NCBI GenBank assembly: GCA_001414485.1
Contig: LLEY01000078.1
Span: 221,057 to 285,056, forward strand
DNA: 64,000 nt
Direction of reading: 5' to 3'
Source of the DNA: Calycina herbarum
Taxonomy: Eukaryota; Ascomycota; Leotiomycetes; Helotiales; Pezizellaceae
A program made the position numbers and the translations under genes. The notes beneath the pieces are model-generated. The model saw only the letters and a program-made list of their open reading frames with translations. It made no database searches and had not been told where the DNA came from. Shown here one piece after another: positions 21,803 to 35,099 of this stretch. Position 1 is the first letter of the stretch; every line of letters begins with the position of its first letter.

Positions 21803-24239
21803 TGAAGTTTGACAACCTGGAAAGTTCAGGTGGGCCTCGGATTTTAAGCCACAAACTCTACGTCACGTGCCAGGTCAAGAAACCCAATACATAAAAGTGC
21901 GTAGTTTTGTTTAATTGATGGCAGACATTGAAATAGAAGATCTAGCATTCTCTCCTTGAACCTTCCGTGTTCCTAGATCATAAGTTCGTGCTTCATAAAA
22001 GTTTTACACCTCTACAACTCATGTGTACTCTGGTGGGACCACCAGGACTCCTCCAGAATATGGTTGTGTTTTAAGAATTGAGTCAATGATCAGCCCATTT
22101 TTCTTCCAGAAAAAGAAAAAATCCATTGCTTCATGGCTTCCTCCCAGTCTGGAGCTGAGTACGGCCCAGACATCAAAGTCGTTGAGGTGAAAACAGTCAT
22201 ATGTACGCGAATGAGAGTCAAAACGTGTGAATTCAATCGCAAGAACTTCTGGTTTCTTTACTTTGTGCAGTTAGTACCTCGCAAGCTTAAAATCTAGATT
22301 TTAACACGCATGTATTAAAGATATATTCAAAGAACTTCTAGTCTTCAAATTGGTGTCGATTCTAAATTCTCTGCCATCTTTCTCACATGAGAAGCAGATA
22401 CTTGGATAGTTTGTCATTGTTTATCGTCAATTTTCTTGATATCTAGAATCATGTACAAGATAGATTTAATAAACAAATTAAACCTATAAAATATATTACT
22501 GTAATTATTATACTTATCCTATCCTAGGTTGTTCTATAATTTCTAGACAATTCTCTTCCTCAATTACAAAACATACAGTACATCAACATGTCCAGCTTAC
22601 AGTGAAGTCAGACAAACGCTGTCATTTTTACCAATCTCTATTTGGTTATAAGCATTCTCAATTTCGGACATTCTAGAACTCAAAATTGAGTTTTTGAAAA
22701 AAGAAATGGTGGGTGACTTCACCTTACAGTGGCTGCTCATTTGTTACGTACCAGGAGAAAACTCTGGGTGAATTTTGGCAGTAGAATTGTTGTTTAAAGA
22801 CACCCCCCATTCTCGCTTAATAGCCTTTTTTTCTTCTCGCAGACCAAGTATTTGAAAGCCTTGCTGAGATACCGGATGGAAGAAATATAATCTTTAGGGA
22901 CACTGTACTCGTTTAATTTAATGCATTGTGATGGTAGTTGTGATGTCAAACCTCTTTAGCACTCAAAAATATAAAACTATTATGAACATAGAATTGGATG
23001 ACACAGTTCTGTCTCTAGGAAGTACTCAGCTGTATAGCTCAGCTTAGTTCTAGTCAATAGCTACTTTAAATAGTGTACTTGAAGCTCTAGGATAGTGAGC
23101 TGCCGTGATTGGAAGAGGCATAGGATAAACATATTTCAACCTCAAACCTTCGATTGCCCAGACATTATACGTTGGACTAACTTAATTATAAGTGCATTAT
23201 TGAATTTTACTAAGAATAAACCTAGGTAGCCTCTTGCAGTATGGTCGTGGGTTATCACTCGTTGGTGAATAATTGACAGATATATCTCAGCTAGTTTAGT
23301 TAATCGAGGCAACCACATGGAAAAAAATGAAATTACACCGATAATACATTCCTGTCTATTATTAAAGTAGTGCTATCTTTGAAAATCCACTTTCACAGAT
23401 TTCATTATCTCAAATAATACAAAGTTTAAAAGTTTGAAAATAATTCGAGCCACTTCCCCCTCCCTTGCGCGTTTCACACCACGCACAAAGTAACACCGAA
23501 ACCATGAGATAAGCTCTCCACATCCGGGGAGGACTGTTGTTATAATTAAAACTATAGTTGTATGAGGGTATGCTGGTTCAGATAATAGAACAGATAGGTT
23601 GTCGAGAACTGGAAAGAAATTGATTTTAACCGCCTCTTTTTGCTACAGCTCCATGTTTCTACTAGTTGCGAGGAACGTTTGGAGATTGAAAGAGAGACAA
23701 GACCGAGGGTAGAGATATTGAATGCATGCAGAGACCTCGGGTGTTTCCTTCGACAAAGAATTGACTCACATATATCGTGGGAACTTCAAAGCGGGCGGGA
23801 AATTGGGGATTCCAAAACATCAAGGTAGCGACCGCATATTTTTCCGGTTGCTGCTATCTCTCTTGAACAGATACTTACTACGCGTATCCATCACGATATC
23901 ATCGTTGAAACCAAATACCGCCTAAATTCTCTTCCTTCTTGACTTGAGAAAGTTGGGGAGGGAAGTACTTGTGATTAGCACTTTTGGCTACTTAGCCTAC
24001 CCGGTTTGGTCAACTTTACTAGTGCCTATGTCTTACAGAACCAGGGTTCCTTTAAGTAGAATTTCCTCCAAACAAAGTACTGTCCCCAGGAATTTACTAT
24101 CTCTTTCAACACACCCCTTTCCTTACACCACACCTTCCATTTTCCAAAACTCACCCCCCATAAAGCAGTCCGTCGCCGCTCTATCACTCCGAAGCGGATC
24201 CAAAAAAGAAGCACAACATAATCCTCACCCACGGGGTAA
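21803..24239. other. Intergenic, AT-rich, no supported gene
   Basis: The first 150 bp should hold the PPR promoter. From about 22280 to 23460 the DNA is AT-rich with many TA steps and no frame of note, perhaps an old decayed repeat. I see no RNA gene signals. Confidence 0.5.
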
Positions 24240-25460
24240 GATCGCCTCCAAGAGACTTGGATTCGTATCAATTCCACTTCCAAGCCGTTAGAAACCCACG
24301 TACTCTAGTGTTCCAACTTGGGGATTTGCGGAGATGGACCCTTCCTAAGTGTTCTGAAGTGGAACTGATACCTCACCAAGAGACTTGGACAACGCGGTAC
24401 CCCGTGGGCAGTGTGGGTAACAAACTTCGCTAAGGAGAACGACTGGCTTACGTCTATCATGTGGAAGTGATACTCAACCAAGAGACTTGGAGACGGCAGT
24501 GCGGTATGGTACCCCACGGGCAATTTGTGGACCTACCATCGGCATGATTTGTATTCCGCGAAGAAAGGTGGCGGAGTATGTATGGGGAGAGACGGGTTGA
24601 TACCATAACCGAGACTTTGCGGAAACCATCATGCTGTGAGGAATTAATGCGATTTTGGGATTAAATTTTTTTCACTACACTACCGGAGAGACGAGCAAGC
24701 AAGCTGCTGTCATGTTGCTTCTGGAGTTTGCCCAAGAATGTTCGGTTTTCAGGTGCCAAATGTTTCTCTCCATTCCCCATTCCCCATTCCCCATATTCGG
24801 TGGGCAATACCCAAGAAAATGCTTCTCGCTACTTGGAAGTCTTAGTGATACCACACCAAGAGCGTGGAGGTATGAAGCAGTGGAGATAACCCCGTGAAAT
24901 CGAAGATTTCAAAGACTCACTCAGGCGATAGGCCTAGGAGGGAGAAAGATATGGAGCATGGAGGCTCAGTATTGTTTTACTCAAGCTGCGTTTTGATATA
25001 CCAAGGGATCGGCCGTAAAATAAAGCGGGTAAACAGGGGGCTACCGGACTATTCATCCGCAGATGCTACCATAATTCCTGCGGCATCGAGCAAATACCCA
25101 CAGTTCAGTGGTTTTAGCATTCTGAAGACACTCGAATGTTGCGACCGATGGGCGTGAACTAGTGTCTTGGAGTCTTGGGACGTTTTGATACCATGACATC
25201 TGCCTAAGACGGGACCAAAACAAGACTTTATGATCGGCAAAGCATGGGAAAGAATAAGCGCACAGGATGGTGAAAGGCTGAAATCTGGATAGGGGAAGTG
25301 GATTGCTTCAAAAAATAAAAAATCTAGCTTCAGGTTGATACTGAAACAGCGATTCATCCACCCAAGAAGGTGTTCTGACGTACCCAAGAAAAATCGGAGG
25401 AAAGCGGGAGGATGACCGGGCGTAACCGGAAGCTTCCCAAGAACACCCAAGAAGCTCTGT
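24240..25460. repeat. Degenerate repeat family with CCAAGAGACTTGG core
   Basis: The 13 bp near-palindrome CCAAGAGACTTGG occurs three times, at 24248-24260, 24376-24388 and 24478-24490. Two of these share extended flanks: TGATAC shortly before, and GGTACCCC with CGGGCA after. Further right, TGATAC and CCAAGA words recur in the same orientation at about 24600, 24847, 25185 and 25336. The region looks like a decayed tandem array with a unit of about 100-130 bp. No gene is visible in it. Confidence 0.6.
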
Positions 25461-28400
25461 TGGCCCTGAGCCAAGGCTTCGTTTCAAAAAATACCCGCAA
25501 TTTTTTCACCTCATCGAATTGATTGAGCCTCCCAAAAGCTGGCTGAGCCGCCCAAGGGGTATTGAAACAAAGCATATGAGGCTCAAGAAACAGGTGCCAA
25601 ATTGTCTTACGCAAAGGACACAAATCGTAGAACGTAAAAGGAAGAGAAATGGTACTTGATCGCTTGGATATGGTAGAGAATCAAATATGAATTTTTCCCG
25701 AAAATAGAAGAAATATTGAACAGGCCTGTTCATGGAAGGATACATGTCAATAGTGTCCGAACAATTAATCGACGACGAGGGAAGGTATCATGGCATTAAA
25801 AAATGCATAGCTGCCAACGACAGTGCGTTGTGCCATTGATAAGAAGTACGCAGCGGAAAGATTCAAACAGTGTCGTTCAGACGATGTCTGCGGGATGGAC
25901 CTTCTTGCCGCACAGAAGATGTTTGTGAAATTCTTGTCCCAAAGACAAATTTGATAGAGAGCTGCCACTGTCTATGTAGATTAGCCAAGATTTTGCCACA
26001 GCTTGAGTGTTGGAGAATCTTCTTGTGAAATTGTGGTTTCTGTTGGGATTTTCAGCGCACAAAAGAAATCAAGAGCTCCCCACGGGGATATAGAAGATTG
26101 GATTGGTTGAATTGAGGGGAAAGAGATGGGGTATGGAGGAGGGTATGGAGTATGTATGAATTGCAAATCCACTTTCAAGTTTCCCGCGCGAAAGGCGTCT
26201 GATTTAAATCAATATAGCCTGACAAATATGATTTTCTCAACAAGATGAGAATACAACCCCCCTTCTGACCATCTCAAACTTCTTTCGCCAGTAATCCGGC
26301 GCACCATAACCATTCATGATTCAACAAGCCTATCCTAACTCAGCACGTATCCATGACACGTTGGAAACGCCCAGTACCCAAGGAAAACAAAAAAAGTCTG
26401 CCACCCTTGGGTTGCTGAGCAAGGATTTGTGATATTTTTGGCAGGAACCAGCTGGATAACAAGTGCGGTTTACCAAGAACGTATCAAGGCGTCTCAAAAG
26501 GAAAATGTGAGTTCGAAGATTGCCATGGGCGCCTGCCAACACACTGTAAGAAAGTGGAGTAGTCTCTTGGGTGCAGGATATGGAAACAATGCCAATAAGG
26601 CCTAGCAGCACAACAGAATCAATTCCATCGCTGATGCGTGAGACAACTTTGTCTCTTAAGATTTGTATGCAATAATAAGGCAGTCGGAGTCAGAACCATG
26701 AAAACCGAGAACAGTGTCTAAACGCACCAATACCAGCCGTCGATAGAACGTCCGCTGGTCCTCGGTTTGCTACCGAAAACTACCGGAATAGTACCATGCA
26801 CGTGACAATATCTCCTTATCAAGATAACCTGCTCACCCATGACCTGAAGCTCATCACGTTTCCGTTTTCATGTCTCAGCAAACCTCAAAGCGTGGTCGGC
26901 ATAGCCTCGGCTCGAGTGGGGGCCCAAAACTTGCCCCCCTTTTCTGATAAGATGAAAAAAAATATTGTTCTCCGCAAAATCACCGCCACACCTCCGCGGT
27001 ATTATAGTATTATACGGGGCCCCTGGTTTTGTTGTCCTTTCGCGGAGCACTGGCCCATGATAGGAGAACTTATGCTCCTCTTTTGTGAAGGGTAGACGTA
27101 GTGAAGAGGAGCTTCTGAATGCCGACTCACCGAAGCGCCGTTCCTGGTGCACGATTCTTTGGCAAGCGCAATTGCCCCTGACCTTACCGCCTTTAGCTGA
27201 TGATCGGATCTGCTCAAGCAGGGCAGGCTCCTCCGCTTGGGCTCAATGCCCAGAGATAAGGCTGTTGGCGGCTGACTGGCCAGCGGGGTGACACGCTGTC
27301 TTGATGCCAACGCCCTGTCCCTTTCCTCAACTCCACAGATCTACCCTCCTTTTTCTGATGTCTTCGATCAAGATGTGGAGAGATGTAGGTGTCGCAGGAT
27401 TTGTGTTCTTGATATCCTCGTATCAGTTCTTGGAGAGAACGAGAAACGCAAAGCCCAGAAGCAGATGAAAGCGCAGGTACAAGCAGGGTTGCGGCGGCTA
27501 CTCCAGTAGGGGTTTAGGCGGATCCGGGGGAGAAGAGCGACAAGAGTTTATTGGGGGGAATTTGATGGAGAAATTCTGGAAGTCTTGGCCTCCTGGCGGA
27601 AGTCTTGGGGGTTTGAGTTAGGTCGGCCGGGAGGAAGTGGTTCCCATTTTGGTTCTCTATCGAACGTTATCTGTACGGTAACATTGCCTTCGGCCTAAGT
27701 CGTTTTGAGGCCATTTTGAAATTTGATAGGCAGCTGAAGGGGAACCGAGGATTTGACGGTTAGCCACGGAAATGAAGGATTCTGCTTTGCCTCGGTGCAT
27801 CTTGAAGGATCTGGTGTACAGTGTCATCTCTGTGGAATTGTGAATTCATAAGACGATGGCATGTTGTTGAATGTAGAAAACTTGACCTGAACCTTACCCG
27901 ATGGTGAGGGGAAAATGCTGGAGAATGTGGAGAGTACTCCCCCCCCCTTAACTGCCCGTAGACCGCACAGACATTTCACAGCCAAACTACCCTTGCACAT
28001 GACAGACAGTGAAAGGGGGGGAGTAGGGAAGTGGGAAAAGTATAAATCTGGGGTGATGTCATGGAATGAGCTCTGGAAGCTCAAAATTACAGAGTAATCA
28101 GGAACTGTTTGCGGTTCTTCGGCCTGGACTCGAGGTTATCATGGTGGGGATTGTCCGTGATACTTGTTAAAAGTGCTCGCGGCTTGACTCCTCTCGAATT
28201 CCGCCCGCCATACTTTCCCAATCGGTAAAGCTGGAATCCCCACGTGCGTCGGAATGCCCGAAAGAGAATTGTTTGTGGAGAATCTGAAAGGGGTTAAAAT
28301 TGCGATAAAGCTGGGGATGGACAATCACATGTTATTGTCGGAATACACCCACCCACTCCTTGATATCCTCCCGGAACTGAGTCGAGAGAAATAATCTACG

Positions 28401-28523
28401 GAGTACAGGAACGGTACGTTAGTAGTAGGCGGTCAAAGTTAATTCGTTATGTGCCGTAGAAGTTCATCCCAAAGTAGAAAGAGCATGTAGGAAGGTTAGC
28501 CGAGGGACAGCAAGGAGAGCGGA

Positions 28524-28541
28524 CATGTGTGTGTGTGTGTG
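28524..28541. repeat. GT dinucleotide repeat
   Basis: About eight to nine GT units in tandem; simple microsatellite. Confidence 0.85.
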
Positions 28542-29689
28542 TTTCATCACGTGTGGACTGATCTCGGGAATGGCTTCAAGTTTGCTTCTTTCAATTCAGA
28601 GCGTTTCAAGCACACCAGACAACCCCCTTAATTCAAGACTCGCATAGGGCAGCATACACCTTCATTTCGTCACATTGAAACTCATTTAATCCACGTGTGT
28701 TGAGTATACCCGCGATAACGAACTGCACCGATCTGCGGTGCCTAAACAGGCTCAATTGCTTTTCTTTCTGTGGTGCAGCCAAAAAGCATTGAAGGCGTCA
28801 TCATGCCCCCCACGCCTTTAAGCCCGTCTCACTCGGGCCATTCTTTTTTCCTGATCAAAAAGTTGCTAGTTGGTCAATTGGAAGACTCGAGCCAATGGCA
28901 CCCAATTACCTCCCTCACACAATACGGACTATGTCCTACGAGTACGTACTCGCACCCCAGATCTCTTACTTGACTGGCCATCATCAAGCACGGCTTTGTT
29001 TAGAGCATGCTGGTGTTTTGTGGTGTTTTGGCGGGGTATGAGGTGACATCGGGTTTCATGGTACTCTGCAGACAAAAATATCTTTTCCTCGTCACACTCC
29101 ACAGTGATGGCTTCATCCGACTTCCAACGAAACGAACAGCTGATATGATGGAAGATGACCTTATATTTATCCGACGTCTTTTGAGACTCATCACTCACCA
29201 ATGGATTGATATCTGATCTTTTTGCGTCGATATCTCGCACACGATACCCGCCAGCAACCCTAGTATTTTCTCCACACTTGGCTGTGCCTCTCCGCATTCG
29301 GGCCAAGTTCGTTGACGCCGCAACACACTTCAGACCACTTCCCAGCTGCTAATCTTCTCCCAATATTAGGCGCATTTAGGCTTTTGTTGACCACTCCTGA
29401 AGTTCTCAACGCAGTCGTATTCCAACCGCTTTGGGAGAAGGAACACGGACTTGTCACTCTTTCCAGTCATTGCAGTCAACCTGCGAGCCGTGCTGCTGGA
29501 AGCAGGGGAAATGAAGATGGTCCTCTACCTAGGTTTGTCAACCTGACATGAGCATCAAGACGTTCCATCACATAACTTTCTCATGCGATAGAGAGGGTTT
29601 TTGCGGAGCCATGCCCTAGGATCTTGTGCCTGAAGCTCGAGTCTACTTCCGAGTTGAGGCTGATGGTTTAGTTTATCAGGGTTTCATGA

Positions 29690-29726
29690 AGATAATGTTG
29701 ATCATGGATCAACATTTACATTATCT
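29690..29726. other. Long hairpin (about 14 bp interrupted stem)
   Basis: AGATAATG and CATTATCT form the outer stem, and TGTTGATC and GATCAACA the inner stem around an ATG loop, with a short bulge (TTTA) on the 3' side. It is non-coding DNA and its function is unknown. Confidence 0.7.
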
Positions 29727-30487
29727 TTGAGGCGGTGATGGGATATGGATGGAAGCACGAAATATTGATGACCCCACAAACTACAACGTATCACGACATG
29801 CGCCACGCAATCACTTCCCCGGGCTCAGCTTTGAGCTGATTCTCTTATTCGCAAAAGTACGCAACCCCCACGCTACTATTTTTGATTGACTGGCCGAGGA
29901 CCCGTAAACAACCCAACTCGGCGTTCCAGCATGATGATGGTCAGTCCAAGGCTTCGATAGAATCACGACATTTTTCTTTGTCAGAGGAGAAGAGCTGCGG
30001 ACATTTTGTTGGGCATTCGCTCAGCCCTCGTCGAAAAATGGTGTACAAAGTATGTGTTGTCGCACGACGGTGAGCTGAGCCTCTGCGGTGACCAGATGTT
30101 GACGTGGTCTTTATTTCTTTCTTCCCAGGCTCTTCTTCGTATCTTTCCATTCTTTATCCTTCAAATTTCAATATGTTACCCATCGGGTCATTGTCAGCCG
30201 GAATCTTGTTGTCCCCGCGATACTCCCCATTTCCCCCTTTCCCCACGGCCAAGCATGATTCTTATCTGCTGTGGTCTCCGCCCCGCGCTTCCGCCCCTGC
30301 TGGATCTGCCATCAAACAAGTGATGACCCACTCACCATACCAATTCATCATTGATTGCTCCAGGCATCAGTGGTTGAAGCCTCTTTTGCTGCTCTCTCGG
30401 AAGCCTCCGTACGCAACGTTGGCCGGCATAACATAGATGCCACCAGTCATATCTCATCAAGCTCGTAGGCTCCTACGGAGATAAATC

Positions 30488-30801
30488 TAAATTTACCTAC
30501 CCCAGCTTCCGCCAGGCTAGGGTGTGTTGGGTGGAGCAAAGCATGCTTCTGGAAGCAGAAAAGAAGACGATTGAAGCGTGTTTCCATTCCGGTGGTTTCC
30601 CTCGGTTACCGCTAGTTGCCGCTCGCGCCATTTGCCGCATAAATCGCCTCGGATGGAGAGACTCCTGAGACGATGCTTTACCACGGACTCTTGCTATGCA
30701 ACATTTTCTGGACAACGTACGATCCACTCATCGTCATGCTGATGCTTAAACGGCACTTGAAATAACCAGCATCTAAGCTGTTGACAAGGTAGGTAAATTT
30801 A
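30488..30801. mobile_element. Candidate 314 bp MITE, TA-flanked
   Basis: A perfect 14 bp inverted repeat, TAAATTTACCTACC at 30488-30501 and its complement at 30788-30801, bounds 314 bp with no ORF of note. The outermost TA on each side can be read as a TA target duplication flanking 12 bp termini, as for Tc1/mariner-derived MITEs. The inner sequence is not itself symmetrical, so chance cannot be excluded without finding other copies. Confidence 0.45.
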
Positions 30802-33800
30802 CGTTCACAAAATTTGTAACTTTTGATCCCGCTCAAAATTTCGGTCACTCCTCAACTCCACTTTTAACATGACAGCGTCACTCCACATATTCGCCGTAAC
30901 ACGACTCCTATCAGTCTCGATTGGAGCGGATGCGGAGGAACTATGCCTTGTTCAGCACAATACTCGATTGACTCTACTAGTGCCAACTTATCTTGTAAAA
31001 TATACAGTTGAAGACCAAGAAGAAATAAAAGCAACGGGCTTATCTTACTGGTGATTCGTGACTTCAATATTGTCACGAATCGCGAGTCACGATATCCCCG
31101 ATATCTTCAGCTCCGTAAACTCGCGATCCCGCATTTAGTACCCCACTATTACTCTGACAAAGAACCTCCACTCAATCAGACCCGACTCTGCATGCAAATT
31201 TCTTTGGCTCCAATTCCCCATGATGATTGCACCGTCGCAGAGCCCCAGATACGGACCGACGAAGGGCCTGTTTTATATCCTATTTCCCTCGGCGCCGAAA
31301 TTATGATGAAGCCGAGAAATGGGTTACCAACCACTAGATAAGATTTAAAAAAATTGCCCTTCATTTTGTGGGTATTCCCATCTGGAGAGAATTGACTTTG
31401 GTGGGGAAGCCAGCTTAAACGCCGACAACCCCAAAAAAGTCGTCATCGTCTGGGTGTGGATTTTGAACAACAACACCTGGAGAACGAAAATACGAGTCAG
31501 ACCATAGCGAATCCGCAAACTCATAATTTTAATTTTTTTGCCAATGCTTCTACCAGAGGCCCCAAGGTCTGGATGTAAGAATTATTGGTCCACAGTTGTC
31601 TTGAATCTTAATTTATCGAGATACCAGCTTGTAATTTCCAAAACAGACTGAAATTTCTCACCATAAGAGGAAAGATCTGAATACAGACACGACGATAAGA
31701 GAGAAACTCTAATTATCACTAGATAAAAGTTTTTATACTCTTAGACAAATGACGACAGGACAGTCAAACGAAATGAAATCCACGGCTCGAGGCTCTGGTT
31801 CCTCCGGCTTTGAACAGCTGGTTGCCTGTCATGTTCATTCCGTTCGACCGCCCTGAGTTCCACAATGGTGACGCTATTAAAGCCGAAGGAGACATTAACG
31901 GTCGACCGTCAAACCCCCAAGAGGCGGACCTTGTCCGGGCTCTGGACCAATCTCTCTAGAAATCCGCACCAAAGTGCTTCATAAATAGCTAAAGGTAATT
32001 AGGGCCTTACCATACCCCAGGATTTCCTTCTCTCCGGGGACAAGTACCGATTCGATCCCGGTTCAAGCCTTTCCTCAACAAAATAGTGCCCTTCCAATGT
32101 GGAGTTGATACATCGCTCGATGATCTGGCATTGCATGGCGATGGTTCCTTGCATAAGACCAAAAGCTAGAGCAATGAAAAAAGCAGCGATTAGGCCTAGA
32201 ATTTGTCACAATGTTACAGACCGTCGTCTAGTGAGGCTGGAAAACGTATCACTACTCACCCAATTTGTAGTCTCAGAGGTGACGAACCACCGGAAGTCCG
32301 GGACGAGTCAGAAGAGACAAGATGAAATAATCTGACAAGTGTTAGACAGCGAGCTGGATAATTATTCATCCCCCACAAACCTCGAACTCAAACGACATCC
32401 TTGCCGCTTTGCTTTCCCCCTTTATGAATCTATGCGGCGGAAAGTCTGACTGCGCTCAGAAACAAAACATTCGGATTGCGACGAGTCAGGAGAGGGACGG
32501 CGTGTTTGAATGGCGTTGCGTTGATCCTGCCACGGTGCTGACCTCTCGAACTTGGAAGGTAAGATTGCCAGATTACCAGCCAGCAGATGCGACGATAAGA
32601 TGGGATTAATTCTCCCCAAATGGGAAGGGAAGACAGAGGTGGCTGCTCTAAACTGGTGGGAAGGAGTCGTAAAAAAACCTTGGAAGCCTTCCGACCAAAT
32701 GGGTAAGATCCGGGGTAGCCGCCCCCTCTCCCGAGTCCCCCACGAAAGCAACGTGCGCTGCGCCTCCTCCTCGCGATAATCATATTCAATTGAATTCGAC
32801 AACGAAAGGGAGAGTGTACAGTATGGGGAGGGGTAAGGCTGTGGACGACTACGGTACGGGGTATTTGGTATTACCCACGAGCTGGAGAACGAGATCTGGT
32901 GCACCCTATCCTGGGGTTACTGTTACTATTACCTATGGAGGACTCACGATGTCGCATGAAGGAGGAAGGTGAGGTGAGCAATGGCACGGCTGGCTAAGTA
33001 TGTATACGGCGTGGCTTTAGCTGACTGAGAAGATGACTGTTCAAATTTCAATGCTCCTCGTCTTTCAGCTTCCTTTGGGCTGGTAAGGCTCCTGGCGCTT
33101 GCAATACGAAATTGCACGGCCACACTCTACTTGACCGATTATCTTTGCTTCGAGGGCTTCATACCACAGTCAAGAAGAGGATATACTGGCCCACGTCACC
33201 CCAAGTGGCGGTACTCGAGCAGGTTCGTAAAGCCAAGCGGCTTGAATCCCCTCCCTTTCCCCAAAACCAAGAATTCTCTACTTCTGGTGGCAGCCAGCGT
33301 CTAGGCTGTCAGAAAACAAGATGATACCCCAACTGATCAAGCTACGGACAGGGAGGGTTGCACAAGGTCCCCCATCTCTTCCCCACGTTTCATCCCCCTC
33401 CGGCAGCACACCATGCGACCCTCCTCCGACTTCCTTTGCTGGGGAAAATTATATTTTCTTTTTGTTAGATTATCTGATTACTAGATAAGTGTTGCTCACC
33501 GCTCGCTGGTGATTGACACACCCCCTTTTCACCCTGACCATACAGAGGATATGTAGGTATTGATGAGGTGTTACACATGGATGTGTCCGACAGAATATTC
33601 GTTATGCACTTATTCAGCTGTAGGCAGTCCAAGAGCTGAGTGTGCGGTCAAGGAGGGGAACGTTGGGTATCAGATGGAGGGCTTGATGTGATGGATTGAG
33701 GGGAGAGATCCGTTTTGCTGAATGGAGAAAGACGAGAGGCGAGAGGCGACGGGAGCTTGGAAGGGATGCTGAGACCGATGTCAGTAGAGTAGCGATGTGC

Positions 33801-35099
33801 TGGTTGAGAACAACATTAGTCGATAGCTTCGATGCCTCGCACGGAAATGCAAGAGACTCGACTCTGGGTTCAGTTCTTGCCTATTCCAGCATTCCGGGCA
33901 TCTGGCAATGGCAGGGAGTACAGTACACTGTAGCAGGAAGAGAATGAGAATAGAGTATATGGCGGGGGTTTCCCCTCCCTCACCCCTCCATCTCCTCCTC
34001 ACCGATTTTCAGGGCATGGCGCTCTGGGCTTCTCTCGCATGTCCAGATGCAATCAATCTCGAATGCAGCCTGCAAATTCATTTCGTTGCGCCATCGTTGC
34101 CCTACACTTAGGCTGCTGCCCCTTTTGGCTTAGGCTGTGAAAGAGGAATTGCTAGGGTGTGCTAGGGCAGTTCTTGGGGTACTTTTCGGATACGAATCTC
34201 CACTTTCTCATGGATGCCAGGAGGGAAAAATGCAGGGCAACAGATCCCCGTACATTCCCCGACAAGTGACGAAAAGGGAAATCAGAGAAGGGTATACGCA
34301 GCAAGAGGAAGGCTACAGTATAAGGGAGTGTGTTTAGAAAAGTAGCGAGATCAGGAAACCATCTCGGAAATTCTTCTAAACGTTCTTGAACAATAATTGT
34401 AATTGTTCTAGATTACTTCAAGAACAAAGTAGGCAATAGAAGAGCAATTGTCACCTCTCTTATATAATACATTAATACTCGTATTTGTAACTGTAACCCT
34501 CGGATCCGGCTTGTAGCGAGAGCCTCGCAGTAGTTCATGGAGATACACAAGATCAAAAGCCAACAGCTCTCACCCGCGTTTGACTCACTGAAATGGACAG
34601 CCACCTCTGGAGCGAACCTGTGATCTCTAGAACGAGGCCCAACGACGCCTCGCGAGAGGCACGTTGCGGCCCCAAAGAGTCGATTCCCGTCTCGCATTTC
34701 CCCATCCCTTTTCCCCATAATTTCGGGACTTGCCCACGATGCTAAGAAATGACAGAAATCTAATTCAAGACAGATTTCATTTTTCTATGAATCTGGTTCG
34801 CGTGTGTTGTAGATGATTAATAGAATATCAAATTCCGATCTTCTCCACACAAGACAATATTTTCTTTGCTCCACCGCTTTTCACCCCACTATGATGAAAT
34901 TGATGAAATTCAAATGCGGTGTGAAGATGTGTATGACACTGACTGCCAAGGGAGGAAGAAGAAAAATGAGAAGGATGGTATATCAGAAGAGTTGTATGAA
35001 ATCTACACACCGCCCAGCCAGCCAGCCAGCCCTACACGTACTCAGCCCAGCTTTGCTTCCTTGCCGCGGGTCTTGAGTTGGGTCTCAGAGGATGAATAA
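30802..35099. other. Gene-poor intergenic DNA
   Basis: 4.3 kb without a supported gene. A perfect 10 bp stem hairpin is at 31053-31081. Overlapping open frames at 32422-32904 (minus strand, two frames at once) are probably compositional. No tRNA fits: the phrase GGTTCAAGCC near 32060 lacks an A box and a cloverleaf. Confidence 0.45.
31053..31081. other. Hairpin with perfect 10 bp stem
   Basis: GATTCGTGAC (31053-31062) and GTCACGAATC (31072-31081) around a 9 nt loop. It may be a remnant of a foldback element; it is not linked to a gene. Confidence 0.7.

Larger units (their letters stand above)
25461..30487. other. Gene-poor intergenic DNA
   Basis: About 5 kb in which I can support no gene. 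Frames are short and overlap on both strands without introns that would join them. It contains a GT microsatellite at 28524-28541 and a long hairpin at 29690-29726. Confidence 0.45.

Noticed and set aside
32032..32070. Possible tRNA B box (GGTTCAAGCC)
   Set aside because: No A box at the right distance and no acceptor or anticodon stem could be formed.
32422..32904. 160- and 119-codon minus-strand frames
   Set aside because: Two overlapping frames in the same DNA without motifs; likely compositional.
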